The notes beneath the pieces were generated by a model, which saw nothing but the letters and a program-made list of their open reading frames with translations, ran no database searches and was not told where the DNA came from. This document shows positions 12,787 to 21,785 of a stretch of DNA of 23,145 bases, one piece after another. Source of the DNA: Candidatus Rifleibacteriota bacterium. GTDB lineage: Bacteria > Riflebacteria > Ozemobacteria > Ozemobacterales > Ozemobacteraceae. A program made the translations under genes and the position numbers. Numbering within the stretch: position 1 is the stretch's first letter; the number at the start of each line of letters is the position of its first letter. The stretch is taken from positions 1 to 23,145 of the forward strand of contig JAKQOH010000102.1 in NCBI GenBank assembly GCA_029565415.1, read 5' to 3'.

Positions 12787-15510
12787 TCAATCTTGTTTAT
12801 TCGATTGATATTCTTCGTAGCGCAAAAGTAAGACAGCTAGACGTTCCTCGTCTGTCCAGTGTTTCTTATTTGCGTTGAATATGGTGTCAACGGCCCTGTC
12901 CAACTCGATGTGTGCCTTTAATATCTCTGGGTGGATGCAATCGGCTTCATACATTTCCGATAGAGATCTTCTATTTGAAGCCTTGCGAGCTTTAAGTAGG
13001 CCCTTTCCCGCTTCCTTAACCTTTTCGATTGCTTCGTTTGATAACATTGAAGGAAAAGGAAAGGAGTGGTAAACGGCCTTTCCAAATCGCGGATCAGATT
13101 TAATTCTTCCGCCAATTGCTCTCTGCCAAGCCATGTACATGCTTGATGAAAGCAATCCAAAAACCAAACCAGTAGGATCATCTATGTAATAGAGGGTATT
13201 TGAGGGAATGGTTTCTGGACCCAAAAATTCGACCGTATACCAGGGCCGTTTGTTGGCAACCTGAGCGGGAACAGCAATGTACTCGGATCTAGGTTTTGCG
13301 ATGTGAAAGAATCTATACGGTTGTGCAGAAAGTTCCTTAGTATCAAGGTTGGGGCTTTTCTCTCGAAATTGTCGTACAGTCAGAAAACGCGCCTTTAGAA
13401 ATGGTGAATTTTTGAGTTCAGAGGGAGTCGGCCCTTCCGGCATCCAAAGACACCATCGGTCAATCCCATTGATTAGCTCCTTTGACCCTATAAAACGTTT
13501 AAGATACTTCTTTACTGGTTCATCGATTTGGGATAGATCCTCTGGATGAACAACCAGACCACCACCATCGGCTGGAAGGCTTCCGTAAGCCGCTGGGGGC
13601 AAAAGGGCGGACAAAGGTTGTTGGTGCTTTTTTACAACCATCTCCGGGCCAGCCACCAAATACGGACTAATAGAAGGCACGCTTAGAGTTTTCCAAACGT
13701 CTGAAGAGGAGTCTAAGGAGTAAAGTAAGTTCTGTCGATTTGTATCACCATGGACAAATCCCTCAATTACAACGTGTACATGCGCCTTTCCTTTTGCCTC
13801 TGTCGTCCAAACAAAAGGGGTGTAAGCATAGTCCAAGTGAAAACCATCAGAATAGAGTGATTCCCAAAGATGTTCAACTTGTTCACCTTGGGAGATGGAA
13901 TTCGTTGAAACAAAAGCAAAACGGATTTCTTTCTCCTTTCCATACATAGAAGCAACTTTGTACCACCCAGTTACATAGTCTAGAAGCTTGTTATACCCGC
14001 TTCCCCAGACAATCCTTAAATCTTCGGATTGCTCTTCGGTCCGATAACGATGTCCTCCAAATGGAGGATTTCCGGTAACATAGGAAACTTCCTCGGCAGG
14101 AACGACTGAGTTCCAATCTAACCGTAACGCATTGCCGATTTTTATGTGTGCTTCAGTGGTAATTGGAAATCGAACAAAATACTGGCCAAACTTCGCTGAG
14201 AGTTCAAGGTTTTCAAGATGATCAACCAGATACATGGCTGTTTCTGCAATTCGGGCTGGAAATTCTGCTATTTCTATGCCAAAGAATTGGCTTACAGAAA
14301 CCTTGACAAGGTTGGCTATGTTTAGCACCCTTTGGATTTTCCCGTTTTTCGAGTGCAAAAGAAGCAATGTTCGCGTTTCCAGTCGCCTGAGTTCCCGATA
14401 GGCAACAGCGAGAAAGTTACCACACCCACAAGCGGGATCAAGGACCTTTATTTGAGACAACTTCTGATGAAATTCTATTAGCTCGGCATTATTTCTTTTT
14501 ATTGAGTTAAGCTCAGCTTCAAGCTTATCTAAGAATAGTGGCTTAATTACTCGGAGAATGTTTGCCTCAGATGTATAGTGTTCCCCTGTTGTTCTTCGAG
14601 CCTCTTTATCTTTTACACTTTGGAACAAGCTCCCAAAAATAATCGGGGAAACTGGTGTCCAATCAAAACTCGACGCCTGAAGCAACAGAGAGCGCGCCTT
14701 CGTGTCAAAGAACGGGATAGGAATATTTTCAGAGAAAAGCCCGCCGTTTATATAGGGAAAGGCTGCTAGATCTTCGTCAAGATTCTTTTGCCGACTTTCC
14801 TCATTTTGGTTTAATACCTGAAAGAGAAGATTTAGCTGAGGACCGACATCTGATCCATCTTCCGATGTGCGGTAAGTAATAAAGTCATCAAAAAGACCTC
14901 GTCTCCAAACATTAGTGTCATCAGCAAAAACGCAGAAGAGAAGGCGAACGATAAATACTCTTAATGGATGACCGCTGTACCCGTTATCGTCAAGATACTC
15001 AAATAGTTGCCCCAGTAATTCGGCAGCCTCTCGACTTACTTTCTCTTCATGTTTGAAAGATTCGTGTTTGTAGCCTGCCAAATGTGCAAATAAGGTAGTG
15101 TATTTTGGAAGTTCTGTAATTGTAAATGTATAGCGGTCCCCGGTTTCTAAGTTCCATATGCGAAATTGGTTGAAGTCAGACACTACAAACAATTCAGGGG
15201 TCATATGGCGATCGAATTCATAATCGGATAGTTGCCATTCAGCGTCATCAAGATCTTTACCCTTTGACTTTTGCTCGACAGCTATCACCTTGGGCCAGAA
15301 CAAATCAAGACGGCCCTTTTTTCCGGTTGAATGGCGCTTTGCTCTGTCTTCAAACCTTGCGACCTCGCGCCGATCGACATCAAAAATCCCAAAAAATTCA
15401 TTCCAGAACGTTTGAGATTCACGCTGCTCGTCAGTCTCTCCCGCCCACCGTTTTACGAAGGCCATTGCCCTTCTTTGAATCTCACTCCAGATAATGTTCT
15501 TCTTTGTCAT
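12787..15510 (-). CDS. MmeI-like (type IIL) fused restriction endonuclease-methyltransferase
   Basis: A 907-aa single-chain enzyme, close to the usual MmeI-family length. The N-terminal nuclease has the PD-(D/E)xK pattern 'GRLDLFWPKVIAVEQKSKG' (Asp about 69, Glu about 79, Lys about 81). A helical spacer follows, then the gamma-class adenine methyltransferase with motif I 'LDPACGCGNF' (about 357-366) and motif IV NPPF (about 481-484). The target-recognition region and C-terminal domain come last ('RFFHIAKPRSEYIAVP'). Such enzymes cut at a distance from an asymmetric site and protect the host by N6-adenine methylation of one strand. The start is ATG 15510 (AGGAAA upstream); an in-frame ATG at 15612 is rejected. 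The gene is markedly A+T-richer than its surroundings, consistent with transfer. Confidence 0.92.
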   Translation of the reverse strand: MTKKNIIWSEIQRRAMAFVKRWAGETDEQRESQTFWNEFFGIFDVDRREVARFEDRAKRHSTGKKGRLDLFWPKVIAVEQKSKGKDLDDAEWQLSDYEFDRHMTPELFVVSDFNQFRIWNLETGDRYTFTITELPKYTTLFAHLAGYKHESFKHEEKVSREAAELLGQLFEYLDDNGYSGHPLRVFIVRLLFCVFADDTNVWRRGLFDDFITYRTSEDGSDVGPQLNLLFQVLNQNEESRQKNLDEDLAAFPYINGGLFSENIPIPFFDTKARSLLLQASSFDWTPVSPIIFGSLFQSVKDKEARRTTGEHYTSEANILRVIKPLFLDKLEAELNSIKRNNAELIEFHQKLSQIKVLDPACGCGNFLAVAYRELRRLETRTLLLLHSKNGKIQRVLNIANLVKVSVSQFFGIEIAEFPARIAETAMYLVDHLENLELSAKFGQYFVRFPITTEAHIKIGNALRLDWNSVVPAEEVSYVTGNPPFGGHRYRTEEQSEDLRIVWGSGYNKLLDYVTGWYKVASMYGKEKEIRFAFVSTNSISQGEQVEHLWESLYSDGFHLDYAYTPFVWTTEAKGKAHVHVVIEGFVHGDTNRQNLLYSLDSSSDVWKTLSVPSISPYLVAGPEMVVKKHQQPLSALLPPAAYGSLPADGGGLVVHPEDLSQIDEPVKKYLKRFIGSKELINGIDRWCLWMPEGPTPSELKNSPFLKARFLTVRQFREKSPNLDTKELSAQPYRFFHIAKPRSEYIAVPAQVANKRPWYTVEFLGPETIPSNTLYYIDDPTGLVFGLLSSSMYMAWQRAIGGRIKSDPRFGKAVYHSFPFPSMLSNEAIEKVKEAGKGLLKARKASNRRSLSEMYEADCIHPEILKAHIELDRAVDTIFNANKKHWTDEERLAVLLLRYEEYQSNKQD

Positions 15511-15511
15511 T

Positions 15512-15847
15512 TTAAAATTTCCTTTCTGGAAACCCTCGCCACCTAACGCTACAGAGCAGCGGCCTCCGGGTAGCGCCAACGGCGGTCCGCTGTATCTGTG
15601 TACGCCCGGCATTGTGGGGTGAGAAATCGTGAGTCCTTTGCATGAGAGAGAGCCCCCACATTATCAGGTTCCAATGTGTGACGAATATAGTAACAATGAT
15701 AAGTCCCAGGATAAATGCAAAATGAGTGTCGCTAGACATGAGGGTGAGATTATGTTGTAGAGCTAGTGCGGCGATCAACTGATCGTTTTCGAGAATCAGC
15801 TTTCCAAGACTTTGCAGTGCAGCCTTCACCTCACCGTAATTGGTCAT
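15512..15847 (-). pseudogene. Remnant of a PIN-domain (VapC-like) toxin
   Basis: The first 50 or so codons (YGEVKAALQSLGK, then ENDQLIAALALQHNLTLMSSDTHF and GL) match the C-terminal half of VapC-type PIN ribonucleases, including the NDxLIAA helix with an acidic active-site residue and the D-x-HF strand. The N-terminal half with the first catalytic Asp is missing. The ATG is 16 bases after the antitoxin-like stop, so an internal deletion probably joined the original start to the distal half. The frame continues past the homology to 15512 with unrelated residues. Not expected to be an active toxin. Confidence 0.6.
15540..15621 (-). other. Possible integron attC-like recombination site
   Basis: On the minus strand the segment ends in GTTAGGT (15547-15541), a full match to the attC core GTTRRRY. 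It begins with ACCCCAC, one base off RYYYAAC. Between them is an imperfect stem with a bulge (cagcgg/ccgctg plus acaga/tctgt), as in attC sites. The site lies 31 bases before the restriction-modification start and after the toxin remnant, the order expected for cassettes read on the minus strand. The spacers between the stem and the outer cores are unequal, and I found no second site at the other end of the R-M gene, so the call is tentative. Confidence 0.3.
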
Positions 15848-15863
15848 GATCTATCCGTCCGCA

Positions 15864-16022
15864 TCATGCTTCGATACAATTCAGAATGTCAGCTCCCTCT
15901 TCGGAAGTGAACATGTCGGCAAACCTGAGCATCTGATCGCCCCGGTCGCCCGGCCGGGGGTGAACACGCAACTGCCTGACGTAATCAAGAACCTGCTTTT
16001 GAAGGGCTTCCGGTAAATCCAA
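15864..16022 (-). pseudogene. Antitoxin-like fragment (VapB/DUF2281-type)
   Basis: A 52-codon frame from TTG 16022: LDLPEALQKQVLDYVRQL, then MLRFADMFTSEEGADILNCIEA and stop. The first part resembles short antitoxins with a 'LPEALQ..VLDYV' helix; the end resembles the 'LLxFAGxxSxEDAxEMxxAIE' tail common in antitoxins paired with PIN toxins. An in-frame TGA directly precedes the TTG, so the true N-terminus is short or lost. The stop is 16 bases before the PIN remnant. It may still be expressed. Confidence 0.5.
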
Positions 16023-16409
16023 TCAATCTATCATACCATATCACGTTTGCTACCTTTCCAAAATGGCGTGCAACTCATCCGATACAACGATTTGTATTTT
16101 ATTGCGCCGAAATCATATTCCTGGCTGATCATTGTTTTTTCCTTCCTGACGTAGGGGATTATGCCGTCAGAGAGGCTGGAATTCATGGAGGCCATCGTTC
16201 TGTTCCAACGAAAGAACATAGGTGTCGACGGTTTATGATATATCGTTATACAATACTCGATAAAGTAGATACTTTTTCGGCCTCGAAAAAGCGATTTGAT
16301 AGAGTCAGGTCCGAATATAAAACAAAAGAAATATATAACACACATGCATATTTCAGAGCCAGGCTGTGATGCCGACGGCGAGAAGTAAATACGGTCATTT
16401 GCTGCGGAT
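16023..16409. other. A+T-rich region upstream of the helicase fusion gene
   Basis: No supported gene. The only clear structure is a perfect hairpin ctttttcg-gcct-cgaaaaag (16272-16291). Several A+T-rich hexamers could form a promoter for the helicase gene, but none pairs well with a -35. Confidence 0.45.
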
Positions 16410-19400
16410 GTGATGAGAAACGAGTTGGCGAGCATATTCGACGGAATCGTGGCGGTCGATCTCGAGGTGCATCCTGTCTCGGGGACATTGCTGGCGGCGG
16501 GGGCGTTTCGGGAGGGACAGCAGGCGTTCAGGGAGACGGGGCCGTGGAACGATCCGCGGGAGGTCCTGAAAAGCCTCGAGATATATGGCCGCGATTCGGG
16601 GTTCGTCCTCGGGCACAATGTCCTGGCGCATGATCTCGAGTGGCTGAAACGACATGCTCCCGATCATGCCCTGCTGAAACTCCCGGTCATCGATACGCTC
16701 CTCCTGTCGCCGCTGGCCTGGCCGCGGCACCCATATCATAAACTATGGAAAGGATACAAGCCGACCGAATCGAGCCGGAACGACCCGCTGCGCGATTCCG
16801 AGGCGGCGCTCGCCCTTTTTCGGGAACAGCTCGGGCAGTTCCGCGCCGACCCGCTTCTGCCGCTGTATCTGTGTCTGCTTGGCCAGGATGACGTGACACG
16901 CGGTTGCGCTGCGGCCATCGCCCGTGAAACCGGGGCGAAGCCCCTGGACCTTGACGAGACGTTCCGCCAGGCGCGCGAGACCTTTTCCGGAAAAGCCTGC
17001 CGGAAAGCCCTTGAAGAACTTTTCGACACCGGCGGCGGGCGCCGGCCGGAGTGGATCGCCCTTGCGATGGCGCTTGCCTGGCTTTCCGTCGCAGACGGCA
17101 TGTCGCGACTCGCTCCGTGGGTGGTCCATGCGTTTCCCCGGGCCGTCGAGATCCTTCATGCCCTTCGGCGCAGGCCGTGCGGTACATGCGAGTATTGCCG
17201 GGAGTATCATTCACCCCTCGAGTCGCTCAAGCGGTTTTTTCACCCCTTCGACGCATTCAGGCCCGTTCTCGAAGGGCCGCCGCCCGTTTCCCAGCAGGAT
17301 GTCGTCGAAGCGATCCTCGAAGGCCGGGACTGCCTCGTCGTCCTGCCGACCGGCGGCGGCAAGTCGCTCTGTTACCAGCTTCCCGCACTGATGCAGGCGC
17401 GGCAGAGAAACCTGCTGACCCTCATCATCTCGCCGCTCCAATCGCTGATGAAAGACCAGGTCGACGCCCTCGCACGGCGCGGCATCCCGAACGTCGGGGC
17501 GCTCAACGGCCTGCTTTCCGTCTTCGAGCGGGCAGAGACCCACGAAAAAGTCGCCCTCGGCGATATCGACATCCTGTGGGTCGCCCCCGAGCAGATGCGC
17601 AACCGCTCGTTCCGCGACACCCTTTCCCAGCGGGAGATCGGCCTTGTCGTCGTCGACGAGGCGCACTGCCTGTCGAAATGGGGCCACGATTTCCGGCCCG
17701 ACTACCTGTTCCTGTGCTCGTTCCTGAAGGAGGTGCTCGGGGAAACCGCCTCCCTGCCGCCGATTGCCTGCTTCACCGCCACGGCGAAGCTCGACGTGAT
17801 CGAGGAGATACGCACCTATTTCCGACAGGAGGCCGGCAAAGAGATGCACCTGTTCATCGGCACGGCCGATCGGAAGAATCTCCGGTTCCATGTTCACGGG
17901 CTCGACACGATGAACGGCCGCGACGCGAACCCGGACGGATACAACAAGATCGGGCTTGCCATCGAGATCCTGAAAGAGGGGCTCCGAGACGGGGGCGGCG
18001 CGATCCTGTTCACCGCAAAACGCAAGGCGGCCGAAAACCTCGCCAAGAAACTTCAGGCATCGGGGTTTAAGGCCGACTTCTTTCACGCGGGCCGCACCCC
18101 CGACGACAAGCGGCGTGTGCAGGAGGAGTTCCTGGCCGGCCGTCTCCGGGTGATGTGCGCCACGAACGCTTTCGGCATGGGCGTCGACAAGCCCGACGTC
18201 CGGGTGGTGATCCACACCGAGATTCCAGGTTCCCTCGAAAACTATCTCCAGGAGGCCGGCAGGGCTGGGCGAGACCAGGAAAAGGCTGACTGCCACCTCA
18301 TCTTTTCAGCCGATGATATCGAGTTCCAATTCCAGCTGTGCATGTCGAGCCGCATCGCGCACGGCGATCTGATCGGCATCTTCCGGGGAATTCGGAACCT
18401 CGCGCGCAAGCAGAAAGCCGGCCCGGGGCGCGGCGAGATCGTCCGGACGACGGGCGAGATCCTCAGGGACGAAGAGACCACCACCGATAAAATCGATGCA
18501 TCGGAACCGATGGCAGACACCAAGGTCAAGATCGCCATTTCCTGGCTCGAAAAGCTCAACCGGCTCGAACGCTCGTGGAACCGCACCTCCGTGATCGAGG
18601 CGAAGCCTGTGCCGCCGACCCTGGATGCCGCGCTGGAGATCATTCGAAAGCTTGGCTTGACGGAATACAGGCAGGCACAGTGGGGGCGTCTTATCCGGCA
18701 CCTCTACAACGCGAACGCCGATGACCTGCTGAACACCGACGCGATGACCGTCCAGCTCGGCCAGTCGACCGAGAATCTCATTTCGACCCTGCGGGAGATG
18801 CGGAACGTCGGACTGATTTCACACTCCATCAACTGCACGGCACTTTTCAACAACCTGCCGGACGAGAAGGACGATGCCGTGTCCCGCTGGGATTCATTCT
18901 GCCGTATCGAAAGCCGCATCCTCGACATGCTTGCCGAAACGGAGGCATGGGGGGACGAGGACGGCAGCACACTCGACCTGCGCTTGTGCGCGACGCAGCT
19001 TTCCGCAGACCGGTCGTTCGAGAACGTGCGAGCGAAAGACCTGTTCCCCGTTCTGAAAATCTGGCGGCGCGACGGTCTTGTGACATTCGTGTCGCAGGGG
19101 TATGACCGTTGCCGGCTGAAGCGGAGCATGAGCCCGGGGGAGATCCGGAGCATGATTCCCTACCGCCAGAAGATCGGCAGTGGGTATCTCGACCTGCTCA
19201 GAAAACGATGCAACAGGCAGGGCCGGGAACAACGCGTCGAGTTCACCGTCGACGAACTCGAGAATCTCCTGCCGGTGAAAGACCCACCGCGAACGTCGTC
19301 CGAGAGTTTCAACGCCGTCAGGAGGGTGCTTCTGTCGCTGAACGAGACGCACGCGCTCCATATCCAGAACGGGCTCTCGGTGTTCCGGCCTGCGTTGACG

Positions 19401-21506
19401 CTGAAACTCAAGGATGACCGCCCCCCGGCTGCCGGCGAGTGCCGGTCTCTCGATGATTTCTTCGACGAGAAGATCGCCCAGGTGCACGTGATGGGGAAGT
19501 ATGCCGAGTTCGGGAAAAGCGACATCCGGAGCGCGATGACGATGGTGAAGGAGTATTTCTCGCTCTCGCGGCAGGAGTTCTACGATCGCTACTTCCACCG
19601 GCGAAAGGAACTGCTTCAGTATCCGACCGGCGAGGAAAGCCTCGCCAGGATTACCGGGAAGGCGCTGCAGGAAGGTCACAGGCCTGAGTATTCCCTGTCG
19701 GACGCGCAACGGGCGATCGTGACCGAAGGCAAGACGAGGAACATTCTGATTTTGGCGGGGCCGGGAAGCGGGAAAACGAAGTCGCTGGTTCATCGTGCCG
19801 CCTGGCTTGTGCGCGTTGAGCGGGTGCCTCGGGGCGGCGTTCTCGTGGTCGCGTTCAACCGCTCGACGGTTCTCGAAATACGCAAACGCCTGCGCGAACT
19901 GCTCGGCAACGACAGCCAGTACATTTTCGTAAGCACCTACCACGGCCTGGCCCTGCGCATCGCGAGCCGGTCGCTGGCGGCTCAGGCCGGAGGGGACAGG
20001 GCGACGCGACGCGAGGACCTGATGAAGACCATCATGAAAGACGCCGTGAGCGCCCTGGAGTCGGTGACGGGCGAGGATCGCGATTCAATGACGGAAGGGC
20101 TGTTGAGCCGGGTGCGGTACATTCTTGCCGACGAATACCAGGATATCGACGAAGACGAATACCGGATGCTGGCCCTTCTTTCGCGCAAGGACGAACCCGA
20201 TGCGGAGCGGGAAGTGCGCCTTCTGGCGGTCGGCGACGACGATCAGAACATTTACGAGTGGAAAGGGTCGGACGTGAAGTTCATTCGGCGGTTCGAAGCG
20301 GATTACAAGCCCGCGGTCCATCGCCTGCTGACCAATTACCGGTCATCCGAGCCGATCACCAGTTTTTGCGAGGAGTTCATCCGGCGGCTTCCCGGCCGCA
20401 TGAAGGCAAACGAGAAATTGGTTTCGGCGAAAGCTGGGATGCTGGTTCCTGAGAACAGCCGCCGTCCGTCCGTCATCAGGGTTGCCGGGCCTGCACAGGT
20501 GTTTGGCGAGGTTCTCGCCGAGGTCGAGCGGCTTCGCAAGGACGGGTTTGCGCCTGAGGACATTGCAATTCTTACATTCGCAAACGATGATCTTTTCAGG
20601 GTGAAGTATCTGCTCGAAACCCGTGGATTCGCGACTCATTGCATCAGGCGGCCTGAAGTTCCCCTGCTGAACGTGCGCGAAATATATCATCTCATACAAT
20701 ATATGGAGAGCCAGCCCGAGCGGGAAATGAGGCAGGCGGGATTTCGTGAGCTGGTCGGGCAGGGCCGGTTATCGAGGGGTGGGGCGGGCAATCCGTGGGA
20801 AGAATTGATCGATCAGCTCGTGGAGGATTATCTCGAGGAAACCGCCTCGCCGAGCCCGACGCAGTTCGTTTCGTTCATGCATGACGTGAGCCGAGAGAAG
20901 CGTATGGGAATGTTGAAGCGGCCCGGCCGGATCACCCTGTCGACGATGCACGCCTCGAAGGGACTGGAGTTCCCGGCTGTCGTGGTCGTCCCGGAAGGCC
21001 TGAAGGCCGGCCCGGATAGCCATCGGGTGGCATACGTCGCCATGTCGCGCGCACAAAACGCCCTTTCCATCATCGGCACGGATGCGCCAGGAAGTATTGC
21101 ACATGAAATATTTTCACATACGAAGACGGAAACCCGATCAGAAAGCATCCATGACAACCTTCCCGACATCAGAGTCTGGGAAATGGGCATGTCTGACGTT
21201 TATCTCTCGTTTGCCGGTCGTTCGAATGCCCATGAGCAGATTGCACAGGTCATGAATACGATGTCTTACGAGCACCCGGGCAACCTGAAAAACAACGGGA
21301 TATTCGTCGACGGCATCGAGGTTTGCCACTTGTCGAAGCGTGCGGCAGAATCCCTCCCGCAGAAAATGGATGGACGACATGTCATCGAGGCAAAGTGCCA
21401 CGCGATCGTCCGCCGGCATCGCGAGGATACAGATCCTGCCGGGAAATCGCAACTTCTCTGCGAATCCTGGGAAATTCCTCTCTTCCGCCTGACGTTCTCG
21501 AAATGA
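16410..21506 (+). CDS. Giant fusion: DEDD exonuclease-like domain, RecQ helicase, UvrD/Rep helicase
   Basis: A 1698-codon gene starting GTG 16410 or ATG 16413. Residues 1-150 resemble a DnaQ-type DEDDh 3'-5' exonuclease: DLE (17-19), GHNVLAHDLEWL (Asp 75) and NDPLRD (124-129), in which the usual catalytic His is Asn. A Cys cluster CGTCEYCREYH (257-267) comes before the RecQ core: Walker A TGGGKS (314-319), DEAH (417-420), ATNAFGMGVDKPD (584-596) and QEAGRAGRD (614-622). From about 1090 a UvrD/Rep SF1 helicase follows: GPGSGKT (1117-1123), DEYQD (1241-1245), VGDDDQNIYEW, a motif VI 'YVAMSRA', and a C-terminal tail ending in 'RREDTD' and 'WEIPL'. It probably unwinds branched DNA in repair or defence. 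I recall RecQ-UvrD fusions of this size in other bacteria. Confidence 0.9.
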   Translation: MMRNELASIFDGIVAVDLEVHPVSGTLLAAGAFREGQQAFRETGPWNDPREVLKSLEIYGRDSGFVLGHNVLAHDLEWLKRHAPDHALLKLPVIDTLLLSPLAWPRHPYHKLWKGYKPTESSRNDPLRDSEAALALFREQLGQFRADPLLPLYLCLLGQDDVTRGCAAAIARETGAKPLDLDETFRQARETFSGKACRKALEELFDTGGGRRPEWIALAMALAWLSVADGMSRLAPWVVHAFPRAVEILHALRRRPCGTCEYCREYHSPLESLKRFFHPFDAFRPVLEGPPPVSQQDVVEAILEGRDCLVVLPTGGGKSLCYQLPALMQARQRNLLTLIISPLQSLMKDQVDALARRGIPNVGALNGLLSVFERAETHEKVALGDIDILWVAPEQMRNRSFRDTLSQREIGLVVVDEAHCLSKWGHDFRPDYLFLCSFLKEVLGETASLPPIACFTATAKLDVIEEIRTYFRQEAGKEMHLFIGTADRKNLRFHVHGLDTMNGRDANPDGYNKIGLAIEILKEGLRDGGGAILFTAKRKAAENLAKKLQASGFKADFFHAGRTPDDKRRVQEEFLAGRLRVMCATNAFGMGVDKPDVRVVIHTEIPGSLENYLQEAGRAGRDQEKADCHLIFSADDIEFQFQLCMSSRIAHGDLIGIFRGIRNLARKQKAGPGRGEIVRTTGEILRDEETTTDKIDASEPMADTKVKIAISWLEKLNRLERSWNRTSVIEAKPVPPTLDAALEIIRKLGLTEYRQAQWGRLIRHLYNANADDLLNTDAMTVQLGQSTENLISTLREMRNVGLISHSINCTALFNNLPDEKDDAVSRWDSFCRIESRILDMLAETEAWGDEDGSTLDLRLCATQLSADRSFENVRAKDLFPVLKIWRRDGLVTFVSQGYDRCRLKRSMSPGEIRSMIPYRQKIGSGYLDLLRKRCNRQGREQRVEFTVDELENLLPVKDPPRTSSESFNAVRRVLLSLNETHALHIQNGLSVFRPALTLKLKDDRPPAAGECRSLDDFFDEKIAQVHVMGKYAEFGKSDIRSAMTMVKEYFSLSRQEFYDRYFHRRKELLQYPTGEESLARITGKALQEGHRPEYSLSDAQRAIVTEGKTRNILILAGPGSGKTKSLVHRAAWLVRVERVPRGGVLVVAFNRSTVLEIRKRLRELLGNDSQYIFVSTYHGLALRIASRSLAAQAGGDRATRREDLMKTIMKDAVSALESVTGEDRDSMTEGLLSRVRYILADEYQDIDEDEYRMLALLSRKDEPDAEREVRLLAVGDDDQNIYEWKGSDVKFIRRFEADYKPAVHRLLTNYRSSEPITSFCEEFIRRLPGRMKANEKLVSAKAGMLVPENSRRPSVIRVAGPAQVFGEVLAEVERLRKDGFAPEDIAILTFANDDLFRVKYLLETRGFATHCIRRPEVPLLNVREIYHLIQYMESQPEREMRQAGFRELVGQGRLSRGGAGNPWEELIDQLVEDYLEETASPSPTQFVSFMHDVSREKRMGMLKRPGRITLSTMHASKGLEFPAVVVVPEGLKAGPDSHRVAYVAMSRAQNALSIIGTDAPGSIAHEIFSHTKTETRSESIHDNLPDIRVWEMGMSDVYLSFAGRSNAHEQIAQVMNTMSYEHPGNLKNNGIFVDGIEVCHLSKRAAESLPQKMDGRHVIEAKCHAIVRRHREDTDPAGKSQLLCESWEIPLFRLTFSK

Positions 21507-21574
21507 TTCCCTTGGAACGGGTGATCGATTCGTATCGACCCCGATTGCCACTTGGGATGCAAGAAGGAGATAGC

Positions 21575-21667
21575 ATGGGCTTTCTCGAACGATTGTTCAA
21601 GAACGCCCTGGAGCCTTCCGTCACAAGGCAGGCAGTTCCAGGGCTTGTTAAGGATGTGATGGCGTGA
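21575..21667 (+). CDS. 30-aa peptide with strong ribosome binding site, possibly a truncated gene
   Basis: AAGGAGATAGC directly precedes ATG 21575. The peptide MGFLERLFKNALEPSVTRQA continues to DVMA. Its first residues look like the N-terminus of small zinc-ribbon or Gly-rich hypothetical proteins. Past the stop, another frame reads Gly-rich 'GMGGGYADGQSIGSARQANPHYQW' up to the IS3 end (21743), so a frameshift followed by IS insertion may have broken a longer gene. It lies 68 bases after the helicase gene. Confidence 0.45.
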   Translation: MGFLERLFKNALEPSVTRQAVPGLVKDVMA

Positions 21668-21785
21668 CAGGCATGGGCGGTGGTTACGCCGATGGTCAGA
21701 GCATTGGATCCGCACGCCAGGCTAACCCTCATTACCAGTGGTCTGAAGTGGACCCGGTTTAGTGGACGGTTCGGGACTTTCGTCA

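Noticed and set aside
12360..12808. Two short plus-strand frames of 69 and 80 codons
   Set aside because: No good ribosome binding sites, no recognised content, and the first overlaps the start region of the metallopeptidase gene.
15613..15660. Inverted repeat tgtgggg ... ccccaca as insertion-sequence ends
   Set aside because: Arms of only 7 bases with no transposase between them.
16031..16618. 195-codon minus frame
   Set aside because: Half of it is antisense to the helicase gene start; the remainder lies in A+T-rich sequence with no recognisable domain.
17211..18296. 361-codon minus frame opposite the RecQ domain, and a similar 349-codon frame at 18894-19943
   Set aside because: Both are antisense shadows of the helicase gene; no recognisable motifs or ribosome binding sites.
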